A DNA stretch of 64,000 nt. It comes from Lachnospira hominis (ex Liu et al. 2021). Its GTDB lineage: Bacteria > Bacillota > Clostridia > Lachnospirales > Lachnospiraceae. The DNA is taken from positions 1-64,000 of the forward strand of contig NZ_JACOPD010000007.1 of the NCBI RefSeq assembly GCF_014287955.1. The letters run 5' to 3'. The translations under genes and the position numbers were made by a program. Of this stretch, positions 17,945-28,500 are shown piece after piece (the first letter of the stretch is position 1; each line of letters begins with the position of its first letter). Under the pieces are notes generated by a model. That model ran no database searches. It was not told the DNA's origin and worked only from the letters and a program-made list of their open reading frames with translations.

Positions 17945-19273
17945 ATGTGGTTTGACGAAGCAGTAATTTATCAGATATATCCACTTGGCTTATGTGGAGC
18001 ACCGTTGGTAAATAATGGTGGTGAATGTGAGGAAGAGGCCGGGAATCATAGAATTTTAAGAATTCTGGATTGGATAGACCATATTAAGTCAATGGGAACG
18101 TCATGCGTATTATTTAATCCATTATTTGAGAGTGATGCACATGGTTATGATACAAGGAATTATAATAAAGTGGACAGGCGTCTCGGAACAAATGAAGATT
18201 TTAAGAAAGTCTGCGATGCGATTCATGCATCAGGCATGAAAGTTATGCTTGATGGAGTGTTTAATCATGCAGGACGTGGATTTTTTGCATTTGAAGATGT
18301 AAGACAGAAAAAATGGGACAGCAGATACAAGGACTGGTTTCACATATCGTTTGATGGAAATACCAATTATAATGATGGATTCTGGTATGAAAGCTGGGAA
18401 GGCTGTAATGAGCTTGTAAAACTTAATCTGTCAAATCCTGAAGTAAAAGAATATTTGTTTGACGCGGTAAAAAACTGGGTTAATGAATATGACATAGACG
18501 GCTTGCGGCTTGATGTTGCATATTGTCTGGACAGGCAGTTTTTGTCAGAATTGAGACATTTTACCGATGGGCTGAAGAACGAATTTGTATTAATGGGTGA
18601 GACTCTTCACGGAGATTATAACCAATGGGTTAATGATAACGCATGCTACAGCGTTACAAATTATGAATGTTATAAAGGCATTTATTCAAGTTTTAATTCT
18701 TCCAACATGCACGAAATAGCATATAGCCTTAACAGACAATTTGGTAATGAACAGTGGTGCATATACCGTGGAAAACATCTGTTTTCTTTTGTTGACAATC
18801 ATGATGTTACAAGAATTGCAAGTATTCTTGAAAATAAAAATAATCTTTTTCCTGTATATGGTCTTTTGTTTGGCATGCCTGGAGTTCCCGGTGTTTATTA
18901 TGGAAGTGAGTGGGGAATTACAGGAGAAAAATGTAATGGCGACAACACATTGCGTCCTGCAATAGAAAAGCCGGAACATAATGAACTTACAGATTGGATA
19001 ACAGCTCTTGCAAATGCGAAACAAAAAAGCAAGGCGTTGTGTTACGGAGGTTACAGAAATCTTCTTACAATGCCGAAGCAGCTTATATTTGAAAGAGAAT
19101 GTGATACAGAAAGAGTTATCGTTGCTGTTAATTCTGACAGCAATGTATATCATGCTGATTTTGATGCAAGATCGGGAAAAGCAGTTGATTTGATAACAGG
19201 AAAAGAGCATGATTTTGGCGGTGGAAGTGATTTACAGCCATATTCATGTGTATTTTGGAAAACGGAGAGATAG
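17945..19273 (+). CDS. GH13 alpha-amylase family enzyme, cytoplasmic
   Basis: 442 residues without a signal peptide, so it acts inside the cell. The (beta/alpha)8 barrel begins at once (VIYQIYPLGLCG). Catalytic residues are visible: Asp in GLRLDVAYCL (about residue 189), Glu in LMGETLHG (about 219), Asp in FVDNHDVTR (about 283). The pattern is closest to neopullulanase/cyclomaltodextrinase-like or maltodextrin-cleaving enzymes, but it lacks their N-terminal domain. Substrate is inferred as maltodextrin or glycogen fragments. AAAGGAGG lies 9 nt upstream. The AEC transporter starts 5 nt after its stop, so the two are coupled. Confidence 0.88.
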   Translation: MWFDEAVIYQIYPLGLCGAPLVNNGGECEEEAGNHRILRILDWIDHIKSMGTSCVLFNPLFESDAHGYDTRNYNKVDRRLGTNEDFKKVCDAIHASGMKVMLDGVFNHAGRGFFAFEDVRQKKWDSRYKDWFHISFDGNTNYNDGFWYESWEGCNELVKLNLSNPEVKEYLFDAVKNWVNEYDIDGLRLDVAYCLDRQFLSELRHFTDGLKNEFVLMGETLHGDYNQWVNDNACYSVTNYECYKGIYSSFNSSNMHEIAYSLNRQFGNEQWCIYRGKHLFSFVDNHDVTRIASILENKNNLFPVYGLLFGMPGVPGVYYGSEWGITGEKCNGDNTLRPAIEKPEHNELTDWITALANAKQKSKALCYGGYRNLLTMPKQLIFERECDTERVIVAVNSDSNVYHADFDARSGKAVDLITGKEHDFGGGSDLQPYSCVFWKTER

Positions 19274-19278
19274 AAATT

Positions 19279-20208
19279 ATGGATTTAGCAATTATAGCAG
19301 TAAAGCAGGTGCTTGAGATGTTTCTTATGATACTTGCTGGTTTCATATGTTTTAAAACAGGAGTAATCAAGGAAGAAGGTAAAAAAGCATTGTCTGATCT
19401 GCTTTTATATCTTGTGGTACCTGCAATGATTGTTAATTCGTATCTTGTAGAACATGATTCATCAATGACAGGAAATCTTGTCAGAATGCTTATATATAGT
19501 ATACTTATGGTCGGAACAGGTCTTGTAATTACTTATGCAGTTTTGTTTTCAAAGAAAAATAAAGACAGAGGAATTATGCGGTTTGCATGTGGATTTTCCA
19601 ATGCGGCATATATGGGATTTCCACTTATTCAGGCACTTTTCGGTGCGGAGGGAATACTTTATGCAAGCGTATATGTTACTGTATACAATATTTTGTTGTG
19701 GACGGTTGGATATTCGTTTGTCACGAAAAAAGTAAATGTAAAGGAGATTGCAAAGAGTATACTTACAGCACCGTGTATAATTGCTGTGTTTATAGGACTT
19801 ATTTTATATGGATTAAATGTGCATGTGCCGGATATTATAGGCACTCCGCTTTCAATGATTGCCGCAATAAATACACCGGGTTCAATGATTATTACAGGTG
19901 TAACTATTGCGGGCAGCAGTATGGCTGTTCTTTTAAAAAACAAGCGTCTGTTTGAAGTTATAGGAATAAGGCTTTTTCTTATTCCGGCAGCATGCCTTCT
20001 TGTAATGTATCTTATCGGTGGTAACGGTACAACAGCAATGGTTGCACTTATGCTTGAGGCATGTCCTTGTGCAGCTATAACAACAATGTTTTCAATAGAA
20101 TTCGGACATGATGAGAATCTTGCATCAGGTTCGGTTGTATTTACGACACTTCTTTCTATAATAACATTGCCATTATATGCACTTATATTAACAAATATTA
20201 TAAAATAG
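19279..20208 (+). CDS. AEC-family (auxin efflux carrier-like) transporter
   Basis: 309 residues with about ten membrane segments in two halves of five. The family pattern is seen in FICFKTGVIKEEGKKALSD, ACGFSNAAYMGFPL and the second-half INTPGSMIITGVTIAGS. AEC proteins carry small organic anions such as malate; the substrate here is unknown. The start at 19279 follows the amylase stop by 5 nt with GGAGAG inside the amylase end. Its last 11 bases overlap the end of the convergent hemolysin III gene. Confidence 0.88.
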   Translation: MDLAIIAVKQVLEMFLMILAGFICFKTGVIKEEGKKALSDLLLYLVVPAMIVNSYLVEHDSSMTGNLVRMLIYSILMVGTGLVITYAVLFSKKNKDRGIMRFACGFSNAAYMGFPLIQALFGAEGILYASVYVTVYNILLWTVGYSFVTKKVNVKEIAKSILTAPCIIAVFIGLILYGLNVHVPDIIGTPLSMIAAINTPGSMIITGVTIAGSSMAVLLKNKRLFEVIGIRLFLIPAACLLVMYLIGGNGTTAMVALMLEACPCAAITTMFSIEFGHDENLASGSVVFTTLLSIITLPLYALILTNIIK

Positions 20209-20887
20209 GCATTATCGCTACATATTTAAACATCATAATAAAATGGCATATGCTTCCTGCCATAACAAATAAGTGAAAGATTTCATGTGACCCAAAATAT
20301 TTATGCTGTGCATTAAATATAGGAAGCTTCAGTGCGTAAATGACACCGCCGATTGTATATATAATTCCACCGGCAAGAAGCCAATTGAATGCGGCTTTTG
20401 GAAGTGCATTAATAATCTGTGTAAATGCAAGAACGCAAATCCAGCCCATGAGAATATACAATACTGAAGAAACCCATTTTGGACATGTTACCCAGCAGAG
20501 CTTGAAAATGATTCCAAGAGTGGCAATTCCCCATACAAGAGCAAGAAGAACAAGTCCGATGTGTCCATGAAGTACAATTAAACATACTGGTGTGTAGGAA
20601 CCGGCAATAAGCACAAATATCATGCAATGGTCAAGCTTTTTTAAAATCATATTGACCTTTGGAGAAAGGTCGAATGTGTGGTATGTTGTGCTTGCCGCGT
20701 ATAAAAGAATCATGCTTACTATAAATATAGTAAGAGAAATAACATGCACAGTGTCAGGTGCGGACAAGGCACGTATTATAAGAGGCGTTGCTGCAAATAC
20801 AGCCATAAGCATTCCTATAAAATGTGTAATTGCACTGCCGGGATCTTTTATCTTAAAGTGATTACTGTTACTTGTAAAATTAGTCAT
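20198..20887 (-). CDS. Hemolysin III / PAQR-family membrane protein
   Basis: 229 residues, seven hydrophobic segments. Family motifs: GSAITHFIGMLMA near the N-terminus, STTYHTFDLSPK, and the C-terminal FGSHEIFHLFVMAGSICHF; the His residues form the PAQR metal site. Bacterial members (YqfA type) have been linked to membrane homeostasis; true hemolysis is doubtful. The ATG at 20887 has AAAGGA 9 nt upstream; the upstream in-frame ATG at 20905 overlaps that site. Converges with the AEC gene with an 11-bp overlap. Confidence 0.9.
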   Translation of the reverse strand: MTNFTSNSNHFKIKDPGSAITHFIGMLMAVFAATPLIIRALSAPDTVHVISLTIFIVSMILLYAASTTYHTFDLSPKVNMILKKLDHCMIFVLIAGSYTPVCLIVLHGHIGLVLLALVWGIATLGIIFKLCWVTCPKWVSSVLYILMGWICVLAFTQIINALPKAAFNWLLAGGIIYTIGGVIYALKLPIFNAQHKYFGSHEIFHLFVMAGSICHFIMMFKYVAIMPIL

Positions 20888-21023
20888 AAAAATCATTCCT
20901 TTCATTAAAACGACGACAAGTGGTAATTAAAACTACGTGTTGGTGTAATGATAATACATCAAGAAGTATAAAAAATCAATACATTATTATAAAAAATTAA
21001 ATAAACAAAACAGGCATATTTTA

Positions 21024-21080
21024 ATTTTTTCTGTCTTTGGTATCCGGGTTATATTGCGGATATCAGAGACAGTTTTTCTT
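21024..21080 (+). terminator. Stem-loop with T-run upstream of the first GH28 gene
   Basis: CTGTCTTTGGTATCCG pairs with CGGATATCAGAGACAG around GGTTATATTG and is followed by TTTTTCTTTT. No gene on the plus strand ends just before it, so it may terminate stray transcription, or be left over from duplication of the downstream unit. The rest of 20906-21198 is AT-rich with no gene seen. Confidence 0.6.
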
Positions 21081-21295
21081 TTGTAAATAATGCGTAATAT
21101 ATTTGTTAGATAAAATAACAAAAAAACAGTGTTTTCAAACGAAAAGTATGTAAAAAATATATACAACGCACAAAAAGATATGAAAAAAATAAATTATATT
21201 GACAAAATGCCCTAAATGTTATATTTTTAACTTACTTAGATAAAACACTTATGTAAAAGTTGTTTTTGCACAGCAATGTGCGGATAGGAGGATTT
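21079..21295 (+). repeat. Duplicated promoter/leader region, copy 1 (copy 2 at 25381-25599)
   Basis: From TTTTGTAAATAATG to the start codon the two GH28 genes share nearly identical leaders of about 217-219 bp. Shared parts are the promoter, a GCACA-GCAA-TGTGC hairpin with a GNRA-type loop and the ATAGGAGG ribosome site. This marks the left edge of the tandem duplication. Confidence 0.9.
21199..21227 (+). promoter_or_regulatory. Promoter of GH28 copy 1
   Basis: TTGACA at 21199-21204, 17-bp spacer, TATTTT at 21222-21227; conserved in copy 2. Confidence 0.75.
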
Positions 21296-24200
21296 ATGAG
21301 GAGATTCAGAAAAGCAGCGGCACTTGGTCTTGCTGCACTGATGGCGGTCGGCTCAGTGAATTTTGCTGGAGTTACGACAGGAGCCGCTGGTCTGCCAACA
21401 ACAGACGGACATGACAAGTACGTAAATAAGAACGTATTTGATGTAATTTCAAGCGACACATTTGGTACAAAGGAACTTGAGAGTCCTTTGTTTGATAAGA
21501 CAAAAGGTTCTAGTGATATTACAGATTTACAGGTACCAACACTTGCATATGACGAGTCAAGTATTGGTCTTGTATGGCAGAAGCCTGAGAAATATGATAA
21601 TGTAGCAGATTATAATGTTTACATTAACGGAAAACTTGCAGGTACAGCAAGAGAAAATTATAAGGTAAATGCAGCATGGGCTTCACAGTATATGGATTCT
21701 TTCTATGATTATTATACAGCTCAGGGCAAAAGTGATATAGACATGGTAAATGTAGATATCCATGCTTACAGAGCTACAGGTCTTGAAGCTGATACAGAAT
21801 ATACATTCAAGGTTGTTGCAATCGATAAAGATGGCAATGAACTTGGAACTGCCAAGGAAATTAAACAGAAAACAACTGCCAAAGCAGAAGTTCTTAATAT
21901 TAAGGATTTTGGTGCTGAGGAATCAGAAGGTTATGTAACTTATAATGATGAAATAAATGAAAAAATTGTAAAGAATACAAAGGCTATACAGGCAGCAATT
22001 GATGCATGTCCTGAAGGCGGCAAAGTTGTAATCCCTGAAAATACAGACGGAAAGGTATTCGTAAGTGGTGCTCTCTGGCTCAAGAGCAATATGACACTTG
22101 AAGTAAATGGTACACTCTGGGCATCACCAAACAGCGACCATTTTGAAATCGGCTTCCTTATGTATCCGTTCTATACAGATACAAGAGGATGGGGACTTGT
22201 AAATGCAATGACAGCAGACGAGTCAAATCCTATTACAAATGTAAGAGTAACAGGTACAGGTACTCTTTATGGTAATGGCTGGAAGTATGGCATTAAAGAT
22301 ACAATAAAAGGAGACGGCTATACATCTAACAAGGGTGAGAGTACACAGGCAGGCGACCCTGCAGACACAAAGACATGGGGTACACCAAGATATGTAGGTG
22401 GTAATAATAAGAAGGTATTTGATTATGGCGTTCAGGCTGCTGATTCAGCAAGAAAATATCTTGCAAATGTATTTAACGAAGATGGAACACGTAAATATTC
22501 AGATGAACAGATTGCAGCACTTGATAAAAATGCAACAGGTATTTCTGATACAGATTTAAAGAATGCATATGCAACACGTTCAAGCCTTCTCATTATGAGA
22601 AACTGTGAAAATGTATATGTTGGTGATATCACAATTGAGAATCCATCAAACCACTCAGTAAATATTCTTGATTCAAGAAATATTGCTACAACAAATGTAA
22701 AAGTATTTTCATTTGATGGCAACAATGGTGATGGTCTTGGATTCGGATGCTCACAGAATGTTGTCTGCTGGGGTAACTTCACAGATACAGGTGACGATAA
22801 CTTAGGTTTCGGTGCTTCTGTAGGTGAGGCAGCAAGAGACTGTGGAATTCAGACAAACTCAGAAATCTGGATGTTTAACAACTTCCTTCGTGAAGGTCAC
22901 GGCGGACTTGCAGCAGGAAGCCACACAGGTAATGGTATTCAGGACGTTCTCTTTGAAGATACAGTAATGAATCATATTGATATGGCATTCAGATTTAAGT
23001 CAGCACCTACAAATGGTGGTTTTGGTGCCAATATTACAATGCGTGACTGTGCAGTAGCTGATACAAATCAGGGCTGGGTACTTACAACAAGTTATTCTGA
23101 CCCTAACTCAGCATCTTCAACAGAGTATGCAGAGATTGGTGAGTTCTATAACTTTGCATCATACAATGTTTCAGTATATGGTGCTAACCAGAATACAATC
23201 CAGGTACTTGCAGATGTTGACCCGGTTGCAAATCCACAGAAACCATGGCATACACACCATAATTTATACTTCCAGGATATCACATTTGGAAATGTCGGCG
23301 GTAATGGTGGATTTAAGAATATGAATGGCTGGGAGACATTAATTGGTTGTGAAAATGCAGTATTTTATAATGTATATACAAAGTCATACAACAGTAAGTC
23401 AGTATCAAAGAAGACAAATAAAGCATGGAACAATCTTCAGTATTGCAAGAATATAGTATTCCAGGGGACAACATTGGATTCACTTAATGCCCGCACAGAA
23501 CAGATGAAAGCATTAATGTCACCTGTGGCTGTTAAGAATAATGCAGTGACAGCAGTAAGTGCAGCAGACGGAAAGTCAGCAGATATTACATGGAATGCAG
23601 TAGAAAATGACACAAAGGTATTCTATGGTGTAGATACATATATCGGAGATACAAAGGTAGATATCAAAGATGGTATCTCAGCAACAACAGCAACTATTGA
23701 TAGATTATCACCGGGTGTTGAATATACATTTAAAGTATATGTGAGCGAAGAAGGCGATACACAGAGTAAGCTTAAAAAATCAGGTAATAATAAGACATAT
23801 GTAGGTGAAGCAAAAGTTACAACAACAGGTGAAAAAGATACAACACCTATTACAGCTCCTGAGGGTGCAGCAGCAGCGATAACTGCCGGAAGTGCATATT
23901 ATACACATGCACAGGGCACATGGAGCAATATAGCTTTAACAGATTCAAGAGTACGTGGTTATAAGATTTATGCTAATGGCGAATTAAAGACAACAGTATA
24001 TAACTATGAGATAAAGTCTTATAAAGACGCTGCAACAACAACTGTTAAAGAACAGATTGGACGTCTTACACCAGGCGTTGAAAATGCTATTAAGATTGTA
24101 GCATTTACAGATTCTGGTGTTGAATATGAGATGACAACATCAGTTGAAACATTAAAGAATTATGATTACAAAGCTCCAGTATGGGGAAATGATGCTAAGG

Positions 24201-25276
24201 TTACAGCTAAGGCAACAAAAGATGGCGACCTTGAGATTACATGGGATGCAGCAACAGATGATACAAAGGTTGGCGGATACCGTGTATATGTAGACGGCAC
24301 AGCTTACGGTTCAGAGAAATACTTCAACCCTGTAAACGGTGCTAAGACAACAACAGAAACAACTTACACAATCAAGAAATCAGATCTTCCAGAAGGCTTT
24401 GACATGACAAAGGCTCACACAATTACAATTCAGGCCGGTGATACATGGTGGAAAGCTGAAACAACAATGGGAACATTCGATAAGATGGCTGGTTTCAACT
24501 GGACAAATAAGGGTCTCACAACAAATGAGATTGAGGCCTTCAAGAAAGGTGAAGTTAAACCTGATGTTGACCAGGCTGAAGATGCACCAAAGACAGATGT
24601 AGATAAAGAAAAGGTTGCAGATGCAGTTCTTACAGAAGAAGATAAGGCTGCATTAGCAGATGGAAAAGATATTTCTGTTAAGGTAAAAGTTGCAAACGCT
24701 GATGAAACAACAGAAGAAGCAGTAAAAGAAAAGATTGCAGCAGTTATTAAAGGCAGCACAATCGGCAAGCTCTTCGATATTACAATTGAAAAGACAGTAG
24801 ACGGTGTATCAACAGAAGTAAAAGAAACAAAAAATGCTATCCAGTTTACAGTAGCAATTCCGGAGTCACTTGTTAATACAGATGCGACAAAGGAAAGAAC
24901 ATATGCAATCGTAAGAATTCATAATGGAGAAGCAAAAGAAGTGACTCCGATAACAGTAGAGAATGGAACAATTACATTCAGTACAAGTGAATTCTCAACA
25001 TATGCTATTGTTTACACAGATGCTGATAAGACACCAGGCACACCATCAACACCAGGCACACCATCAACACCTGGTACACCATCAACACCTGATACACCAT
25101 CAGCAGACAATGGAAATAATACAGGAAATGGTGCAGGAACAACAACATCAACACCATCATCACCAAATACAGGTGATATGACAATGAGAACAATAATGCC
25201 ACTCACAGCAGTTATGGGTATTGCACTTCTTGGTGCAGCATATGTTCTCATGGCAAGAACAAAGAAAGAAGATTAA
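21296..25276 (+). CDS. Surface GH28 polygalacturonase-type protein, copy 1
   Basis: 1326 residues, exported pectin-degrading enzyme. Order: signal peptide (MRRFRKAAALGLAALMAVGS), a fibronectin-III-like domain (about 60-160), a GH28 beta-helix (about 200-720), two or more FN3-like modules (about 760-1110), a conserved C-terminal module, a Thr-Pro repeat (PGTPST), SPNTGD, a membrane helix and RTKKED. GH28 catalytic signs: NNGDG (near 475), TGDDN (498), GHGG (532), RFKS (566). GH28 enzymes hydrolyse galacturonan; exo or endo action is not resolvable here. SPNTGD plus helix plus basic tail is a sortase-type wall anchor. No sortase gene is in the window. Confidence 0.9.
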   Translation: MRRFRKAAALGLAALMAVGSVNFAGVTTGAAGLPTTDGHDKYVNKNVFDVISSDTFGTKELESPLFDKTKGSSDITDLQVPTLAYDESSIGLVWQKPEKYDNVADYNVYINGKLAGTARENYKVNAAWASQYMDSFYDYYTAQGKSDIDMVNVDIHAYRATGLEADTEYTFKVVAIDKDGNELGTAKEIKQKTTAKAEVLNIKDFGAEESEGYVTYNDEINEKIVKNTKAIQAAIDACPEGGKVVIPENTDGKVFVSGALWLKSNMTLEVNGTLWASPNSDHFEIGFLMYPFYTDTRGWGLVNAMTADESNPITNVRVTGTGTLYGNGWKYGIKDTIKGDGYTSNKGESTQAGDPADTKTWGTPRYVGGNNKKVFDYGVQAADSARKYLANVFNEDGTRKYSDEQIAALDKNATGISDTDLKNAYATRSSLLIMRNCENVYVGDITIENPSNHSVNILDSRNIATTNVKVFSFDGNNGDGLGFGCSQNVVCWGNFTDTGDDNLGFGASVGEAARDCGIQTNSEIWMFNNFLREGHGGLAAGSHTGNGIQDVLFEDTVMNHIDMAFRFKSAPTNGGFGANITMRDCAVADTNQGWVLTTSYSDPNSASSTEYAEIGEFYNFASYNVSVYGANQNTIQVLADVDPVANPQKPWHTHHNLYFQDITFGNVGGNGGFKNMNGWETLIGCENAVFYNVYTKSYNSKSVSKKTNKAWNNLQYCKNIVFQGTTLDSLNARTEQMKALMSPVAVKNNAVTAVSAADGKSADITWNAVENDTKVFYGVDTYIGDTKVDIKDGISATTATIDRLSPGVEYTFKVYVSEEGDTQSKLKKSGNNKTYVGEAKVTTTGEKDTTPITAPEGAAAAITAGSAYYTHAQGTWSNIALTDSRVRGYKIYANGELKTTVYNYEIKSYKDAATTTVKEQIGRLTPGVENAIKIVAFTDSGVEYEMTTSVETLKNYDYKAPVWGNDAKVTAKATKDGDLEITWDAATDDTKVGGYRVYVDGTAYGSEKYFNPVNGAKTTTETTYTIKKSDLPEGFDMTKAHTITIQAGDTWWKAETTMGTFDKMAGFNWTNKGLTTNEIEAFKKGEVKPDVDQAEDAPKTDVDKEKVADAVLTEEDKAALADGKDISVKVKVANADETTEEAVKEKIAAVIKGSTIGKLFDITIEKTVDGVSTEVKETKNAIQFTVAIPESLVNTDATKERTYAIVRIHNGEAKEVTPITVENGTITFSTSEFSTYAIVYTDADKTPGTPSTPGTPSTPGTPSTPDTPSADNGNNTGNGAGTTTSTPSSPNTGDMTMRTIMPLTAVMGIALLGAAYVLMARTKKED

Positions 25277-25335
25277 TATATAATCTTTGGGAAAGCGTAT
25301 AAGTTAAACAATTATATAAATAACTCTATCTCCCA

Positions 25336-25384
25336 CCGCCGCTGGCAGCCGGTTAATTCAGGCTGTCGGCGGCGGACTTCTTTT
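25336..25384 (+). terminator. Terminator of GH28 copy 1
   Basis: CCGCCGCTGGCAGCC pairs with GGCTGTCGGCGGCGG over a 10-nt loop, then ACTTCTTTT. This is among the GC-richest stretches of the window. Confidence 0.85.
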
Positions 25385-25599
25385 GTAAATAATGTGTAAT
25401 ATATTTGTTAGATGAAATAACAAAAAAACAGTGCTTTCAAACGAAAAATATGTAAAAAAATATACATAATGCACAAAAAGATAAGAAAAAAATAAATTAT
25501 ATTGACAAAAAGACCTAAATGTTATATTTTTAACTTACTTAAATAAAGCACTTATGTAAAAGTTGTTTTTAGCACAGCAATGTGCGGATAGGAGGATTT
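25381..25599 (+). repeat. Duplicated promoter/leader region, copy 2
   Basis: Near copy of 21079-21295, beginning at the T-run of the preceding terminator and ending at the start codon of the second GH28 gene. Confidence 0.9.
25502..25530 (+). promoter_or_regulatory. Promoter of GH28 copy 2
   Basis: TTGACA at 25502-25507, 17-bp spacer, TATTTT at 25525-25530, as in copy 1. Confidence 0.75.
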
Positions 25600-28500
25600 A
25601 TGAGGAGATTCAGAAAAGCAGCAGCTCTTGGTCTTGCTGCACTGATGGCCGTCGGTTCGGTAAACTTTGCAGGTATTACCACCGGAGCCGCTGGTCTGCC
25701 TACTACAGACGGACATGACAAATACGTTAATAAAAACGTATTTGACGTAATTTCAAGTGATTCGTTTGGAACAAAGGAACTGGAAAGTCCTTTATTTGAT
25801 AAGACAAAAGGTTCTAACGACATCACAGATTTGCAGGTGCCAACACTTGCATATGACGAATCAAGCATCGGACTTGTTTGGCAGAAGCCTGAGAAATATG
25901 ACAATGTAGCAGATTATAATGTTTACATTAACGGAAAACTTGCAGGTACAGCAAGAGAAAATTACAAAGTAAACGCAGCATGGGCTGCAAAGTACATGGA
26001 ATCATTTTATGATTACTATACAACACAAGGTAAGAGCGATGTAGACATGGTAAATGTAGATATCCATGCTTACAGAGCCACAGGTCTTCAGCCTGACACA
26101 GAATATACATTCAAGGTAGTTGCCATTGATAAAGACGGCAAGGAACTTGGAACTCCACAGGAAATTAAACAGAAAACAACTGCCAAGGCAGAGGTCCTTA
26201 ATATTAAGGATTTCGGTGCCGTAGAGACAGAGGGATATACATCTTACGATGATGAAAAGAATGCAATCATCGAGAAGAATACAAAAGCTATTCAGGCAGC
26301 AATTGATGCATGTCCTGAAGGCGGAAAGGTTGTAATTCCTGAAAATACAGACGGAAAGGTATTCGTAAGTGGTGCTGTATGGCTTAAGAGCGATATGACA
26401 CTCGAAGTAAATGGTACACTTTGGGCATCACCAAACAGTGACCATTTTGAAATCGGCTTCCTTATGTATCCTTTCTACACAGATACAAGAGGATGGGGAC
26501 TTGTAAATGCTATGACATCAGACGAGTCAAATCCTATTAAGAATGTAAGAGTAACAGGTACAGGTACTCTTTATGGTAATGGCTGGAAGTATGGTGCAGG
26601 TTCAACAATGTATGGTGATGGTCTTACATCTAACAAGGGTAAGAATACACAGGCAGGTGACCCTACAGATACAGAGACATGGGGACTCCCAAGATACATG
26701 GGTGGCGGTAATGTTAATGTATTCTATCAGGGAATCCAGTCTAAGGATTCAGCTTATAAGTACCTTAAAAACACAGGTAAATATGATGATGCAAAGATTG
26801 AATCATTACGCACAGCTACAACATCAGCAGAAGCTACAGAAGCAGCTAAAGGAATTTCCAAAGACGATTTGAAATTTGCTTATGCAACACGTTCAAGCCT
26901 TCTCATTATGAGAAACTGTGAAAATGTATATGTTGGTGATATCACAATTGAGAATCCATCAAACCATTCAGTAAATATTCTTGATTCAAGAAATATTGCG
27001 ACAACAAACGTAAAAGTATTCTCATATGACGGTAACAATGGTGATGGTCTTGGATACGGATGTTCACAGAACGTAATCTGCTGGGGTAACTTCACAGATA
27101 CAGGTGATGATAACTTAGGTTTCGGTGCTTCGGTTGGTATGGGTGCAAGAGATTCAGAGATTCAGACAAACTCAGAAGTCTGGATGTTTGATAACTTCCT
27201 TCGTGAAGGTCACGGCGGACTTGCAGCAGGAAGCCACACAGGTAACGGTATTCAGGACGTTCTCTTTGAAGATACTGTAATGAACCACATTGATATGGCA
27301 TTCCGTTTCAAGTCAGCTCCTACAAACGGCGGTTTCGGTGCTAACATCACAATGCGTGACTGTGCAGTAGCTGATACAAATCAGGGCTGGGTATTTACAA
27401 CAAGCTATGGTGACCCTAACTCAGCATCTTCAACAGAGCATGCAGAGATTGGTGAGTTCTACAACTTTGCATCATACAATGTTTCGGTATATGGTGCTAA
27501 CCAGAATACAATCCAGGTACTTGCAGATGTTGACCCTGTAGGCGATACAAGCAAGCCTTTACATTCACATCATAATATGTACTTCCAGGATATTACATTT
27601 GGTAATGTAGGTTATAATGGTTCATATAAGAACAAGAATGGCTGGGAGACACTTATCGGATGTGATAACTCAGTATTCTATAACGTAGTTACAAAGTCAT
27701 ACAACAGTAAGTCAGTATCAAAGAATACAAATAAGGCATGGAACAATATTCAGTATTGTAACAACCTTGTATTCCAGGGAACAACATGGGATTCACTCAA
27801 TGCCTGCACAGAAAAGATGAAAGCAGCAATGAGCGGAATCACAGTAACAGATAAAACAGTAACAGCAAAGGATTATAAGGCTGAGACAGAGACTCCTGAT
27901 GAACCATCAAAGGGTGATGAGACAACAGGTGAAAAGTGGACAGTAAGCGTTGATAAATGCTTAGATTTCTTCAATGATGCAATAGAAGCAAAGAAAGTAG
28001 AAACATCACTTCCAAAGGTTGAGACAAAGAATACAATTCACAACATTGGATTCATTTATGACAATGAGCACAATAAGGGTAAAACACCAGCTCCAGGATA
28101 TGAACAGGGCTTTGCATTCCCTGACTGCGATGTTGCAGGTCTTGAAAAACTTATAGTTCCAATTGCAAGACAGACAGATAATGGTACACAGAAAGTTTCA
28201 GTACGTCTTGATTCTAAGACTGGTACAGAGATTGCTTCTGCAACACTTACAAATGCAAAGGCTGATGGATATGTTAATATCGAAATGCCTGTTACATTAC
28301 CTGAAGGTGTTGATACATCTAAGACACATAAGATTTTCTTAGTATTTACATCTACAGGAAGCACAGCAAATTATGTAGCTAATGTAAGAGATTTAACAGG
28401 TGTAAAGTCATCAACAGCATTAGCAAGAGAATCAGTAGACATTTCTAATGGAATGACAGCAGGAACAGAATATAATACAAGTGGTAAATATGGTACAGTT

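Noticed and set aside
18686..19210. 174-residue minus-strand frame opposite the GH13 gene
   Set aside because: Shadow of a strongly coding plus-strand gene, with low-complexity composition and no start signals.
25031..25100. Short regular repeats that could suggest a CRISPR-like array
   Set aside because: They encode the PGTPST linker in frame, have no spacers and recur in the paralogue.
25012..25251. Minus-strand frame with VDGVPG repeats opposite the GH28 C-terminus (and again at 30384-30623)
   Set aside because: It is the mirror image of the Thr-Pro linker repeat; no ribosome site and no independent conservation signal.
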